Translations under genes and position numbers: made by a program | Assembly (NCBI RefSeq): GCF_000150275.1 | Contig: NW_002060955.1 | Coordinates: forward strand, 598,886 to 662,885 | Source of the DNA: Trichoplax adhaerens | Lineage: Eukaryota; Placozoa; Uniplacotomia; Trichoplacea; Trichoplacidae | Direction: 5' to 3' | DNA: 64,000 nucleotides | Part shown: positions 28,094-41,200 of the stretch, in pieces | Numbering within the stretch: the stretch's first letter is position 1 | Layout of the letters: every line of letters starts with the position of its first letter | Notes under the pieces: model-generated | Databases searched by the model: none | Seen by the model: only the letters and a program-made list of their open reading frames with translations | Told to the model about the DNA's origin: nothing

Positions 28094-29753
28094 TTTTTTG
28101 ACTGACGGTAATGCGAACGGAAAAAACATCTATGATAAAAAGGTTCCTTCACTTGAGACCGCATCAGCTTTCACGGGACTTTTATCTGAATAATATGGGT
28201 ATTTCCGTGTGGTACGAGTTCGGGTATCCCAAGTCGTGCGTGATTCAGACCTTAAATAGCTAGCCACTGCTCCAGCTTGTGCGCAGCTTAATATTGGGTG
28301 AGGTGGAGTTTGGGTGCGGTTGATATCATTTTACCGTGTTTTGTATATATCGTTGTATAGACTGCATTGATAAATATTTTTTTCGGTGCACGATTATGTA
28401 TTGATCATCATTTGCCATTAATATTACAGTAGTGCTTTTCAGTGCAAAGGCTATAAATATTATTAGGGAGCCTTTTTCTCGCTGATTTGTGCTGTCCATG
28501 GCAGACAGAAGTGGAATTGGGCATTATTGCAATTATATGTTACAAATTTTTTAAATTATTTCCAGAGATTAAGAATATTAAATTTAATGTAAATTTGTAA
28601 GTAAGATATCACTAGCACTTTTTTTAGATTCTGCTTTCATTTCGACTAGATTTTACTCGGATAGACGCTACATTTGGTAATGTAGGCATTTACTTAGATA
28701 TTTCGGAACGCTGTGGTTATAAAATATATATATGTACGATCGTAAGTCTACTCATATATCGTTGATTGATGTTAAACGATACTAAGTATCGCTATTCTAT
28801 GGTAGACAAACTTGACAAATTGATATCGGATTATGAGAATTAGAATTACTCAAATAGTTTACTTCTCAAACTTTGATATTTAGTCATCTGATGACACCGT
28901 GGTTTCTAGCTTCCGTAGATGAGGCATTCTTGATAATAATTGTACAGAATATGTAATGATTTATTCAATTGCGTTACAATATTATTTAAAGTTTATATTG
29001 ATGTAAAAATTTTAATTGGCATTTCTGCCCTTTCTTGGACAGTTGGATTTTTAGACGTCTGTAAATAGTAAAATATTGACATTTGTTATAAATCAATTTT
29101 TTTGGAGCATATAATTCTCCGATAACAAAAACTTGAGCTGCTAGTAGCCGATATTTTATATATTTTACATTAAATCTAATATATGTCTATGTTAGCTCGA
29201 CCTATGAGTAGAAAAATAAAGATTCGAAAGTGTAACCATCTGATAAAAGTACTAGCATGGAATTCCTGCGAAAATAATCAATAGCAGCTTTGAATGTACT
29301 GGAATTATCCGATCAGGCTGAATTACTATGTATTGGTCTAGTCTTTATTCCTATCTGATTTTCAAAAAGTAGACATCTATTAAATTGGTGGTTTACCACC
29401 TGAAGAGTATTAACAGGGGTTTATCTTGTCCTATGTTGCAAAGTTGTACATGGTAGTTCCCATCGAATCAGATCAATTCCGCCTTAGCAGTAATTGCAGT
29501 TATAGTATTTGCATCCACTTACAAAATCAATTTTATCCGATCAAAATTGTAGAAATCAAGCGGATCATTAATATTTCGAAGGTACGGAAACAGGAAGAAT
29601 ATTCGTACATTTCATTTAGCTTGTTCATTCGATAAATGATGTTGTGCAATGCCCTCAAGTAACGAAAAGTAGTTGTTTACATAAGTTATCAGCTTTGAAA
29701 TTTGTGATCAAGGCCGCCAGATTCAGTCTAGCATAATACGCTGAGTCATTAAG
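28094..29753. other. Intergenic region between convergent PLK4 and EPHX2
   Basis: No splice-supported coding sequence. AATAAA on the plus strand at 29215-29220 and TTTATT at 29344-29349 (AATAAA on the minus strand) are candidate poly(A) signals for the two genes. A phrase translating as GGVWV near 28305 recalls polo box 3, but it is preceded by an in-frame stop and not followed by matching sequence. Confidence 0.5.
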
Positions 29754-32700
29754 CTAAACAAATATAGAAGACCGATGATCGTAAGCATCAATTTTCTGTA
29801 GCCATTTGTCAAGGGCTTCATTGATTTCCTGTGGTCTATCAATAAAAGGAAAATAGGACAGTTCCAGGTATTATGATTTGGCTCTACACAACTGTAGAAT
29901 TTATAGAAACTATCCATAGCATGAACAAAAGCTATTTACCGTTCAGAGTGAAGCCAGTGACTGCAATCAAATCTTAAACATGTTAAATTAGGAACAGAAT
30001 CATGCATACGTTTGCAGATTGAATCTGTAAGGAAGGTTTCTTTATCCGAAGCAATAAATAAAGCTGGTTGATAAATCTAGCATACGAATTAATAGTAAAC
30101 AACATTCATTAGTTTTGACAACTTTGGTTATCCAGGGATTTATTTTATAATTTTATCATTGCAATTACCTTTTTACCATATGTTTTCAATTGCCACTTCC
30201 AGCATTTTTGGGCATTTCTAAATCTGTTCAAGCTAGGGCTATTTTATAGAAAGAATATAACTTGTTCATTGCTATTATTGAACCAATAGGGATAAAAAGT
30301 ACGGCATTAAATCGCCAATTATTTGTCATTATTGTACATTAAGCTCTAAAATATCTTCAATATTGATCATGATATACTAGATTAATGACAAATACATACG
30401 TAAAACCCGTTACTTGAAATGCTTTAACATAATAATCTAGTTCTTCCTTTGTCATAAAACAACTTCGTTGATAGCCCTCGATTAGTTTCAACTTATAGGA
30501 TGAACAGTCTGAGAAGGATAATATCGAATTTTTTATTTGTAACTTATTTAATAGGCATGGTAAATGTCATATTTGTCAAGATTTGAAGTCAGGATTATGA
30601 CGAATAACCAGATTTCAGCTGTTGATGGAGAATAAATTGTCGTCGTACGACTGAGAATATGCCGCAAAATATCTTACCCATATCTAATAAGTTAAATTCA
30701 CGGCCGTCTAATGCCTTTTCGTCCTATAGATTTAAAGAGAAATCCTTCATCTTAGCCGTAGAAAAATATGCATGAAGTTTATCACAGTTGATTCATTTAT
30801 TCCATGATTATCCTTAAAAGCCTCCATAGCGAGCTCTTATTGATATTATCTAACGACAGTCGAGTTATTATCATACGAGTAAATCGTTCGCTAACATTGG
30901 CAACCAATATCAATGGACTAGACAGAAAATTGTTTGAAGCAGACCGCATTTAATACTATTAAATCTTTACTACATACAGTATGTTATACTAAATACGGTA
31001 AAGAGAGACATTTTACATTCGATTTTATGTGAGAAGTGATGGAATATTATCAAAGTCATTATTTCATGCTTACGTTTTCATCAGTACTAGTATAGATATT
31101 TTGGAACGAGACGCGAATATCTTTGGCTAGGCATTTTTCAAATTTTCCCTACCGTGTTAAATAAAATATTTCGCTATCAGTTCAATTAAGATACGTTTCA
31201 AGAAATAAATGAGAACTATATGGTGGAAAAAAGAATCGGTTTAATTAGGATTAGCGTATAAGAAATAAGTGCCAATTGAGTGATGGAAAAAGCGAATAAA
31301 TAGGCTGATATTAGATTCATGGATAAGTTGAATTAAGATGTGCGTATGAGAAAGGAATAAAATTGTGAGATGAAAAAAGCGAATCAATTTAGTTTACTTA
31401 TATGCATATAAGAAATAAATGCGAATTACGAAATTGCAAAAATGAATCTGTTCAGTTAAGATACGCATATAAGAAATAGATGAGAATTGCATAGTGGAAA
31501 AAGTCAATGAATAGTTTGACGTTTGGATTTATGGATTAAGTTGAAATCGAAGCAAAAATTGAGATTGTAAACGACAGGATAGGAACAATGGCATTAAATT
31601 GCGACTTACACTTTCTGAAAAATAAATATAATATTGCAGAGGAGAAGGATTTTGCTTGATGTAGGTCAATAAATTCATATTCGGATGAGGTGGTATATAT
31701 GGAAAATTTAAACTTGCTACAGCTCTAATGACATGATTATTAAAATTGTTAATAGTAAGAATAAAAATAATTTTAATTTTATGTATTATTACCAATCTAC
31801 TTGCAAGCAATTCAATTATTGCCGTTCAAAAATTCCAAAGTTTTCCTATTACCTAACTCTATCAGGATATTGTAAACAGCAATTCCAGGCAACATCACCT
31901 CCGATATCGTGACCAACAAGAATGGCTTGATCGATATCCTGATTCAAGGTTGCGTTAGAAAACTACTTGTGATCATTACTTAGCTATATCGTGATGTTAT
32001 ATAGTGCGTTACTTACCAATATATCCATAAGTTCAATTATATCCTTATTTTATTGGAATAACGTTGTATGTGAATTATCCATTTGAATCAACATGATTGA
32101 ATGGTATATTTAAAATTAGTCTTACTTTGGAATTTCAATACTAGTCATATCGTGATGTAATATGCCCATAGAACTACATAATAAATGATTTGAAATTCAA
32201 TTCACTACCTCAGTAACTAAGTCCATAGAATAATCTTCAACATCTACGGGTTAATAAAATACAATTTCGATAATTTTAAAGGCATTTCAACAGAGTATAG
32301 CCGTAATGTAATCTGATTTATGAAAGATCCAGCTTACTTGGGGGGCAGCTCGATAGCCCGACTCCTCGATGATCTATAGCAATTGCACGAAAGCCAATCG
32401 CGGTAAAATACGGGATCTAAAGGGAATCGGAATTGATTTATAAATACTATATTATGTATATATATTGAATTACATGTTTTCTTATTGATTTATTTCGATA
32501 TATATATGTATGTATTAACAGATCTCAGACTACAGAACTCCCTCCTATGTCGAGGCGGCTTGCATTTCACTTAAGGCTATAACTTTCGTCTCTAAAATTA
32601 TCCACTAACAGCACTCAACTATTATTCCAACACCTAAATGTAATCCTTGACACCGCTAGTCCACTCAGGTCTAGCGCCGCCATCTTACTAATGATTATAT

Positions 32701-35663
32701 AATTATCGGAGTTTCATTATGGAACAATTTTTTTATATCTAGTTGGCTATTACAGAAGTAAGGGCAGGTTAGCGGAAATGAGATCACTGTCGACTTTTAT
32801 TATAGATAGCAGCAGGAATATTACATCGTAATAATCAGACAGATAGGAAGATTACTTATCATTCAGTTATTTCATCATGCCGATAGAATTAGCTATTGCA
32901 ATTAATGTAGCTGCAAAATTGATCCATACTAACCTGATATCGCCATCCATACCAGAAATCAGGAAAACCATGAAGGAATAAAATGACTTGGCCACTTCCT
33001 TTCTCGACAAAATGGATTTTGATACCTTTCTATAAATCAAATAAGGCATCAAGCTCATGATGTTTGGTCTGGATAAATATATTACATAGGTCTACATTGT
33101 CTGATATTGAGTTATTTTTGAATTTAAATTTATAAAATTTATGAAAAGAGTGACCTTGGTCGTGATTTGGCCATGCACTACTTCATTTTCATTGCATGAC
33201 CATGGCTTGGATGGTAGTAATAGCTATATGAAAGCATCCGAGATAATATGAACTTATTAGGCCACATTTAGAAGTATTTATGATTTCCTAGACGGTAAGT
33301 ATCCTATGCCTATTCATCGATGCAGCACTGCTCGATATTAGTAAACTGATATATCTGATCTTTCAATTTTATTTAACTAAGTTCCACGCAATATTAATGT
33401 TGGCCATTGAAATAGCTCGATAAATTTGTAATCATATTTTTAATCTATTGCCTAATTGCAATAGGACTTTTTTCAATTAACTAACATTAATTTCAATAAG
33501 ATTTCCTAATTGAATTAAAAGCTCTTTGTTTTCATTTGCTACGATATAGGCTATACCAAGATTTCTTGCTATCTCAGCCGATAATTCTGATTGTTCTATA
33601 GTTATTATCTAAAGGCAGTCAAGTTTAAAAGACATTGATGTTATTCAAATAATTATTTAATAGTTTAATGTGAATATGATTCAAGCCATCCATTACTATC
33701 CATGTTAAGCTTCAGCAAATACTAGGAGCTCATCTGTATAAAAATGATTACGGTGATTCCTAAACTAAACTTTCTCGATATTAAATAATTATCTTAGCTA
33801 GAAGTGGATTTCTAAATCACTGCAGCCAATGAAATAGAATTGCACAAATAATGATTTGTCATTGTCCATGACGATATAGAATGATAAAATTATACATAAG
33901 TACATCATTTTTACCCCCATAGTAAACTATGAACATGATTTGATGCATGCATAACAAGCCATTCGAAGTTTATCCTGATGCTAGAAATGCATTCTTATGA
34001 AATTATTACTATTTTGTTCTGAAGTAAACATGCTCGGCAATAACTAGCTATCTTAACAAGTAGTAGATTTCTAACAAGCTACAGCTACTGATGTAGAATT
34101 GCAAATAATTATCTATGACAGTACGGAAAAAGAGAGATTAATCCATGCTTAAGTGCTTTATCTTTACCTCATGCAATTGGACATCCATTTGTTGCATAAC
34201 ATATTGGTAAATCTCCTTAGAAGGTCCAGATATTCCTATTTGAGTTGATTCAAAATAATAATTGGCTAGGCCTTTCAAGTATAATTTGATTTTGGAGCTG
34301 ATGGATGAATTAACAATATTGCAATCATCAATCCAGGAATTGCAAATGATGGTAATTTTATATCCTAAGCAACAACAATTTAAAATAAAAAAATCTATTT
34401 AGTACCGTATAAATTGCGGCGTAATTCTAATTTTTAGTAAGTAGGATATGTAGACAAGGTATGCCGATAGGGAATAAGAACATTGACCTGATCGCTTTAA
34501 TTTGGCCATAACAGAAACAATTTCTTTATTCATTTTCAAGTCATCAATACATTCAGCAACTATTCGTTCAATACTAAAATTTTCCGGTAGCATCGTATTC
34601 GATTGCTCTGCTTCATTGAGGGCAAGTTGATTTAAATCCTTACAGTACTATATTGAATTTTTCCCGAATTCAAAAAATGTGATAAGTTGGTATTGGAAGA
34701 GCTAATCTTGTTTTAAGCATAAATTAATATACCTGACTCATCGTAATTTTACCATTAAGCAACTGATGAACTGGGCTACCATCCTTGTTATTTTGCCTCA
34801 GGATATCAAATAGGAATTCTCTATTATTCCAACGATTTAATAAGTATAGATAAATTAGCTGGTTTTGAATTAGGATTATTAGTAACTATCCTGCGACCAA
34901 AAGCATTAACCAGTTATACATCTTATCAAAGATTAAATCGATTAAAAATTAGAAACTTGTCATATTAAATTCTGCGAAAATAGTTACAACAACGAAGGAT
35001 AATTTTTATTCATGATGAAACACTTACTTCTGTAGTCAAAGAGTAGAAAATTATGCATTATGCTCCATTTCTGTCATAGGATTATCTATATTTTATATCA
35101 ACCAGTAACTCTGTTCGTTATATCTACGGCTGGTTATTATATGAAATAACTTCTGTAGATTGATATATTGCATTCCATCCGAGCGTAAATTAAATCGATG
35201 ATTTTATTACTGATAGGAACTAGATATGTCTAGAGATGGAATTAAGAATTTTTATATCTGCCTGCATGCCTACTCTATTACATCTAGGTCATTATACTAA
35301 ATAAATTGGGTCTATTCCATACAAGTATAAATTTAAATCGATGGCTTTCATTAATGATTGTGTACTAGATGTTATTTAATGATTACGAATTAGACATGTC
35401 TAAAACTAGAATGAATTCGTTGTGGATAGAATAATTTTCGATTTAACGAATCAATTCCCAATCTCATTACTTGCTTAAACCATACAAGCTTACCTTGATG
35501 GCCTTAAACGAATATGTGCAATACAGAATATGATGGCAATTGTGAATTAGTGCTTACTTACTTTGGTAAGCCACAGTCCCATTCGTGTTTCATCACTCCA
35601 TAATGTAATGGTGTGACTAAAACGCCATAATAGTTGAAAACAATTACCTTATATCGCTTGTTT
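29754..35663 (-). CDS. EPHX2: Soluble epoxide hydrolase (EPHX2 type) with a degenerate phosphatase domain; first exon not found
   Basis: Exons (minus): 35562-35663, 34733-34820, 34488-34638, 34168-34364, 33486-33608, 33155-33223, 32934-33029, 32338-32416, 32209-32243, 32017-32043, 31853-31938, 31610-31724, 31074-31148, 30786-30833, 30678-30723, 30400-30508, 30169-30238, 29940-30076, 29754-29835; about 577 aa, phases consistent. The N-terminal HAD domain aligns along its length (MLPENFSIERI, LKRSGYKITIICNSW, EIARNLGIAYIV), but its catalytic residues are replaced: FNYYGVL for FDLDGVL, CNSW for TNTW, ISGPS for MVKPE, IEQ for LDD. The C-terminal alpha/beta hydrolase keeps HGFPDFWYGWRYQ (oxyanion motif), GHDIGG (Asp nucleophile), RAVASLNFPYIPPHPNMN, the first lid tyrosine (LQYYIYF) and DCSHW (His). 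The second lid Tyr is Phe (LNRFRN) and the acid position reads Glu (ASDKE). The exon with the initiator ATG, upstream of 35663, was not identified. Confidence 0.87.
31187..31525. repeat. Diverged minisatellite in an EPHX2 intron
   Basis: About five degenerate units of 55-80 bp built from TAAGATACGCATATAAGAAA followed by TAAATGAGAATTG and GTGGAAAAAGCGAAT. They lie between the exons at 31074-31148 and 31610-31724. No coding role. Confidence 0.6.
33765..34175. repeat. Diverged direct duplication in an EPHX2 intron
   Basis: Two modules of about 150 bp, spaced about 255 bp apart, share CTATCTTA/TTATCTTA, (G)TAGATTTCTAA/GTGGATTTCTAAAT, GTAGAATTGCA/ATAGAATTGCA and a TTTTTACC/TTTACC end. The copy nearer 34170 overlaps the splice donor of exon 34168-34364, so part of an exon-intron border was probably duplicated into the intron. 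Confidence 0.4.
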
Positions 35664-38281
35664 CTATAAAAAAATAAGACAAATCATACATTAAAGCTAA
35701 AATTGACATTACTGCTACTGTTATCGTAAATGATTTAATACAGCTACTAGTTTAATTTTTAAAGATCGATCGGAAGTTGATTACCATTTAGGGCCGATTA
35801 AAAACGTATACTAGTAATAATAGTATTTGCCCTGATCATTAGAGAGCTCAATATCGTTCCTTAACTATAGCTATTTTACCCAGTACTCATCGTATCTCTT
35901 GTCGTCTTCTTGACAGGGATTGCGGACGGAATAGAATCGCGGTAGTCTTATGTGGTTAATAGTTGATCAGTCTTTCTTACAGGCCCAATTTATAGTTTGC
36001 TTTGCTTCTGAAAATTACCAAATTATCATAATAACTTGTCGATCTATCATAATTATTCCGGATGTTCTAAGAATTTAACAAGTTGACTTACGCCGATTAC
36101 CATATTTTCTTCTAATGGATTTCTCAATAATGATAAATGATCTTGCTATTTTGTTACTGTATACAGTAATTAATAACATTATTCGATCGTTAGGATAATA
36201 ATGACAAGAGTTTACACGCATATTATTTTACCTATAATTCTATCAAATCAATATTGATTTTCTCTCAAGCGATTATATTATTATTATAAATACTTACCTT
36301 GGATCCTATTCTCTCTCTCTCTGCTACTCTATTGAGGGTTGTATTCAGGTGATGAGTTAAGCATAGATTATATATAAAATGCGGGCAAAAGTCATTTTGA
36401 TTGGTATTTACACAGTTTAATTAATTAATTTTATGCATAAATGATTTTTTTGCTTACCTTAGAATTAAATTGAATAAATTGTGACTGTAATATCATCGTG
36501 ATACTTGTATAATAATTAATCTATTGTAGAAGGTAGTTTAAACTTGAAGTTGATATGACAGTATTACTAATTACCATCAAATTTCTCCTCCCTTTACCTT
36601 GTGTCAGAATTAATATTGATTTAATCATGCCATCCCTTGATAAATACTTACAGTCGTCGTTGCGTCAAGAGTTCATGATAAATTACAAAGTTACTTTTCA
36701 CTAGGTCTAAGCTCAGGCAAATAGTCCAATTAGAAAATAAGAATTTTAAACTAATTCATCCCCTAGGGCTACACTTCATGATAGGGAAATCTCGAGTCAT
36801 TATTATGACAGGGACTATGAGTAGAATATTGAGCTCTTTTTAATAAGAAATTGAGGCAATTACAGTAATCATCATTAAAATTTCTTAGATACTCTTAAAT
36901 TACATGATCATACTTTTAGTCGCGACTTCTACGTTATCTGTTGATGAAACATCAAATCATCTACTATTAGGGATCTTAAGTACAGACAGCTATGGCATTA
37001 CATTTTTACGTCTATGGACTAGTCTTTCACAAAATTATTTCTAAATATCGAGTGGCTATCATTAGCAGTCGCGATGGTTGCAAAGATTTATTGAGAAAGC
37101 CATCACGTTGTCTATTATTAAGTTCAGACTGTCATAATGGTAAAGAAAGTTAAATATGCACCAATTTATAAACTGTTATCAGATCATATGGTAATACTTA
37201 GTAAGATTTGTTATGACCGTAGAGATTTGAAAATCTCAAGTCTCTATCTTTCTCTTTAGACAGTCAGTCATATAGGTGAAATATTGAAAGTACTTCGTGA
37301 TTTAACCTAAATCACAGATGGTAATCTACAGTTATTAAAGCTGTACTGCAGCATTTAGCATTTGCACATTAATAATTAAAGTAAAGTAATCCTAATAACG
37401 TCGAAGTTAACGAACGATCTGCAATCGTTGTCAGTATAGGAGCAATTAGCAAAATTTCAAGTTGCCTGTTATTACGCCTAAGCTCAGAATCTTATGAGAT
37501 TAAAAATTCAGAGCCAATGAAATAACTTTGATGTCTTTATTATCCTTTGAAATCCTTCTAATGCGAGCAATTTCCAAATCTCTACTATTTAGCTACTTAA
37601 GTATCCTCTGTTACAGTTATCAATTTCCATAGTTAAAATGTTGTTTCCAATAAAAATGTTTACACTAAAGCATCAAATTATCATCATAGACTATAACAAA
37701 CGGTTAGATAGAGCAGGAAATTGTTTATAAAAAAGAAGACAGTGCCTCGCATAGAAATTTTATAACATAGATTGTAAGTGATGGATAAAGAAGTAGTAAT
37801 GTGGTATATAATCTGCCAAAATGATTATAAACTTCAAACATAAAATCAAGGTTTAATGTAGAAGAGCTATACCGGTCCTTCATTATATTTAAGATAGGAA
37901 TTTAACCTATTAGGATAGCTACCTGCCTATATGTTCATACGTTGAAAAATAGTCTTGATAAAATAAAATAGTTAAACAAATGAATAATTACTGTATCATA
38001 TAACATTATAACGGTTTATAAAGATTGCTGGCTGTATAATCTTGGCTAAATACGGCTAAGAACAAACAACCATATCCAAGGTAGGCATAAGGAAGCTCAT
38101 TTCCAATTAGAACATGAGCCTTCTGTAGTAAACACTTTTGGCTAATATCATCAGCTAGAGAGAAAATAACCATTGCAATATGAATTAAGTTTCAGTAGTA
38201 AATTTAATGTAGCAAAGAAGTTATATAATTCAAAATGAACAATACTTACTTATACTATGCTATAGTATCAGGTTAAAGCTT
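35664..38281. other. Region between EPHX2 5' end and dystrophin 3' end
   Basis: Should contain the EPHX2 first exon and promoter and the dystrophin 3' UTR. One good donor on the minus strand (CCAAG|GTAAGTATT at about 36297), preceded by a (GA)n tract at 36311-36320, could end a non-coding first exon of EPHX2. Otherwise AT-rich with no supported coding sequence. Confidence 0.5.
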
Positions 38282-41200
38282 TTACTTTTTTGTAGTTGGT
38301 GTGGAAGCAGTTACATGCAATGATATATCAACATTTTTGTTCATGCTGTTTCGATTGACACTACCATTCCTTGGACTTTTTTCAACTTTTTTGATTGTTG
38401 CCAAGGGGCTACTACTAGTTAAGAGATATTCGTCGATATCAGTTTCTTCTTTATTCCGCTAATGAAGGTAGACACAAATAAAGTTAATCACATTTTTGAT
38501 TGTTATCGAAATAGAATAATTTACGCAAGCATTCATTTCTAGTTGCAACTCGTATTTGATTTTAGAATGCAGTAAAAATTTACACTATAGGTAAAATTGA
38601 TTCATTGGCAGAATTTAAAAGTTTCCGACAATCGAAACTTACGGTTTCATTAATACTGTTTTTTAATAACTTTAACTGGCCTTCCAGTTGCTTATTATAG
38701 ATCTCTAATTTAGCCATTTTCTTTTCTAAACGATTCTTATCCTCTTTGAGTCGAACTGCTTCCGCTGATAATTCCTCTTCATCTTCAGCCATGGCAAGAA
38801 GAGGGCGATCAGTTTCAATACTTGATCGATTTTTACTTGAGCGTCGCCTAATGGAGCTATTAGCTGAATTAGCTACACTGCTGTCATATTTCGATTGCAG
38901 ATTGCTAATCGAAAAGAAATTAAAATTATATAGTAAACACGATGGAATTAGTTGGTACTTATTAATTTTCCATAGATTTTAATTTTTTTCACTTACCGCG
39001 ATTGTTTCTCTAATTGAACAATTGTATCATCTAAATCTTCAGTTTGATCACCATCGATGTTGGTAAGAATTTGCATTGGACTTTGTGTCTACAATATTAA
39101 TGGAGGGTTAGTATACACAGTATTTAACATAATTTGCCAATAATAACAAATAATTAATAATACGTTCATTGCACTAGCTAAGTTAGATTAGTTCTTCAAT
39201 TTAACTTATGCAAGGGCAAGTAAAACATTATTACCTGCATGGAAGGATTATTCAAGCTGTGTAGAACGAGCCAGATGAAATAAAGGTTAGATATTATTCT
39301 TGAATCCATGCTATATCAACTTTTATTTTATTCAATTTACCTTTGGCAATACTGAGCAATTAATTGATGTTCTTCATCCCTATATTGACATAAATTCGTG
39401 TAGGACAATTTTTAACTTAATTTATGCGTATTTACTGAAGATAGAATACCATTATTGAGATGCTATTTCAAGAATAATAAAAATTACTAACGGTTGTTGT
39501 TCATTTTCCGTGTTAGAGGCATTCAAGGATCTACTGTCAGAGCTTGGAGTTCTACTGTGCATAGGTCTGACGTAAGATTTCGAAAGTCATTACATGAAAA
39601 ATTTTCTACAAATATCGACTAAATCTAAACTTTACCTGATAATCTCTTGTCGCTTGTGCGTACTTTTCTTTCCTAGGGCAGATAATTGACTAGGCCTAAA
39701 ATATGAATGTAAGATTGTTTGACTAAATGATATAATACTTATTACTAAACAGATATTAGATGATTTATATTGGGATTAATAACGCTAATTATACTCACGA
39801 TTCAACACTATCCCCTTCAACAACAGATTGTAAAGGTAGATAACCAAGTTTACGACTACGACGTCGCATACTCTTAGTTTTCAATTTATTACGAACGAAT
39901 TTGAAGAAATCCTTAGCATCATCGCCTGTTGAAGACTATTTAAAAGGTTTACAGGAATGAATTAGGGAATTGTGGCACGATTAGCAAATCAACTAAAATC
40001 GTTATAAATACCTCCAAGCAATACTCTTGCATTTGATGAGATGATTTATGTCCTTTACAGGTCTCTCCTTTGAAAAAGCATGCCTGACACATATCGAAAT
40101 TAAAACATTCCAAGCAACGATATCTAGAGGGATGGAGTATAGTTAATATCATTACACGCCGATACTAATATCACATTGGTTATTATTCATTTTTATCGCA
40201 ATATATCACTAGCACAGTACCTTAATCCTTTAAATGCAGCAGTCTTGCAAACACTACATCTTGTCTGATGAGAGACTGTAGATTTAATACAATTAAGAAT
40301 TCAGGATTACATTCACGATTCTCAAGGTTAAACTTGGCTTATTATAATAAAATATATTTTAGCATATTAAGGTATAAAAGGAACTTGTGTCACCATTTTC
40401 TGCTGCTGATATTCTATGCATGACTGGAAGCCAAACCATAGACTGTGGTTCAGCCAACATCCAATCGAGGAATTGAACAGAGCCAACAAATTCCTCTGAA
40501 TTACCCTGTATGTTAATAGAATTGGGATAACAGCATAAATTTTTAATACCATTCTTTAATAGTAAAAATATTCATATCAATCGCGCTCCTTTTCCATTAA
40601 AAAATAAAGGGATACGTTACCGTTTCCAAACAGCTACGAATACTAGGTTCGATATTACTTCCTCCAAATGCAGCAACTTCGCCCAGCTGTCGTGGAATCT
40701 GAAATTAATTTATAAACGAGTTACTAAAAGGCAGAACGATGTTCAAAATGACGGAAATTTATAATTTAGACTTTGATTTGGAAACGTTAAACTGTAGATT
40801 CGGTAAAGCAATGAATCAAAGAATTATACGAGATAAAGTGCCGGACATCAATGCACTATTCGGTTAGTACCCTTTTAAAACAGCTAACTCAAGTACCTGA
40901 AGACAATCGTGAAGAAATAGGCCTAATCTCGCTTTATCGGTGCAGCCATCATGACGGGCAATAAGATTGAACATATCTAGTAAAAAACCGATCAAAAGTA
41001 TACGATTTATCACGACAGTTGCTTATAACATATTGCAAAATTTAATAAATCAGACAAAGTTTCATAACTCAGTAATAGTCGTCGTAATAATTAGCAGCTA
41101 ATAGTATACGTACATCTGTATTTTTCTTCAAGCGGCGCATTACATAATATTACGAGGCCAATTCTAAGCGACAAGATACGTATTTTACCAGTTCTGGGCC

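Noticed and set aside
28290-28350. GGVWV phrase as a polo box 3 remnant
   Set aside because: An in-frame TGA stands directly before it and the residues after it do not continue the polo-box pattern.
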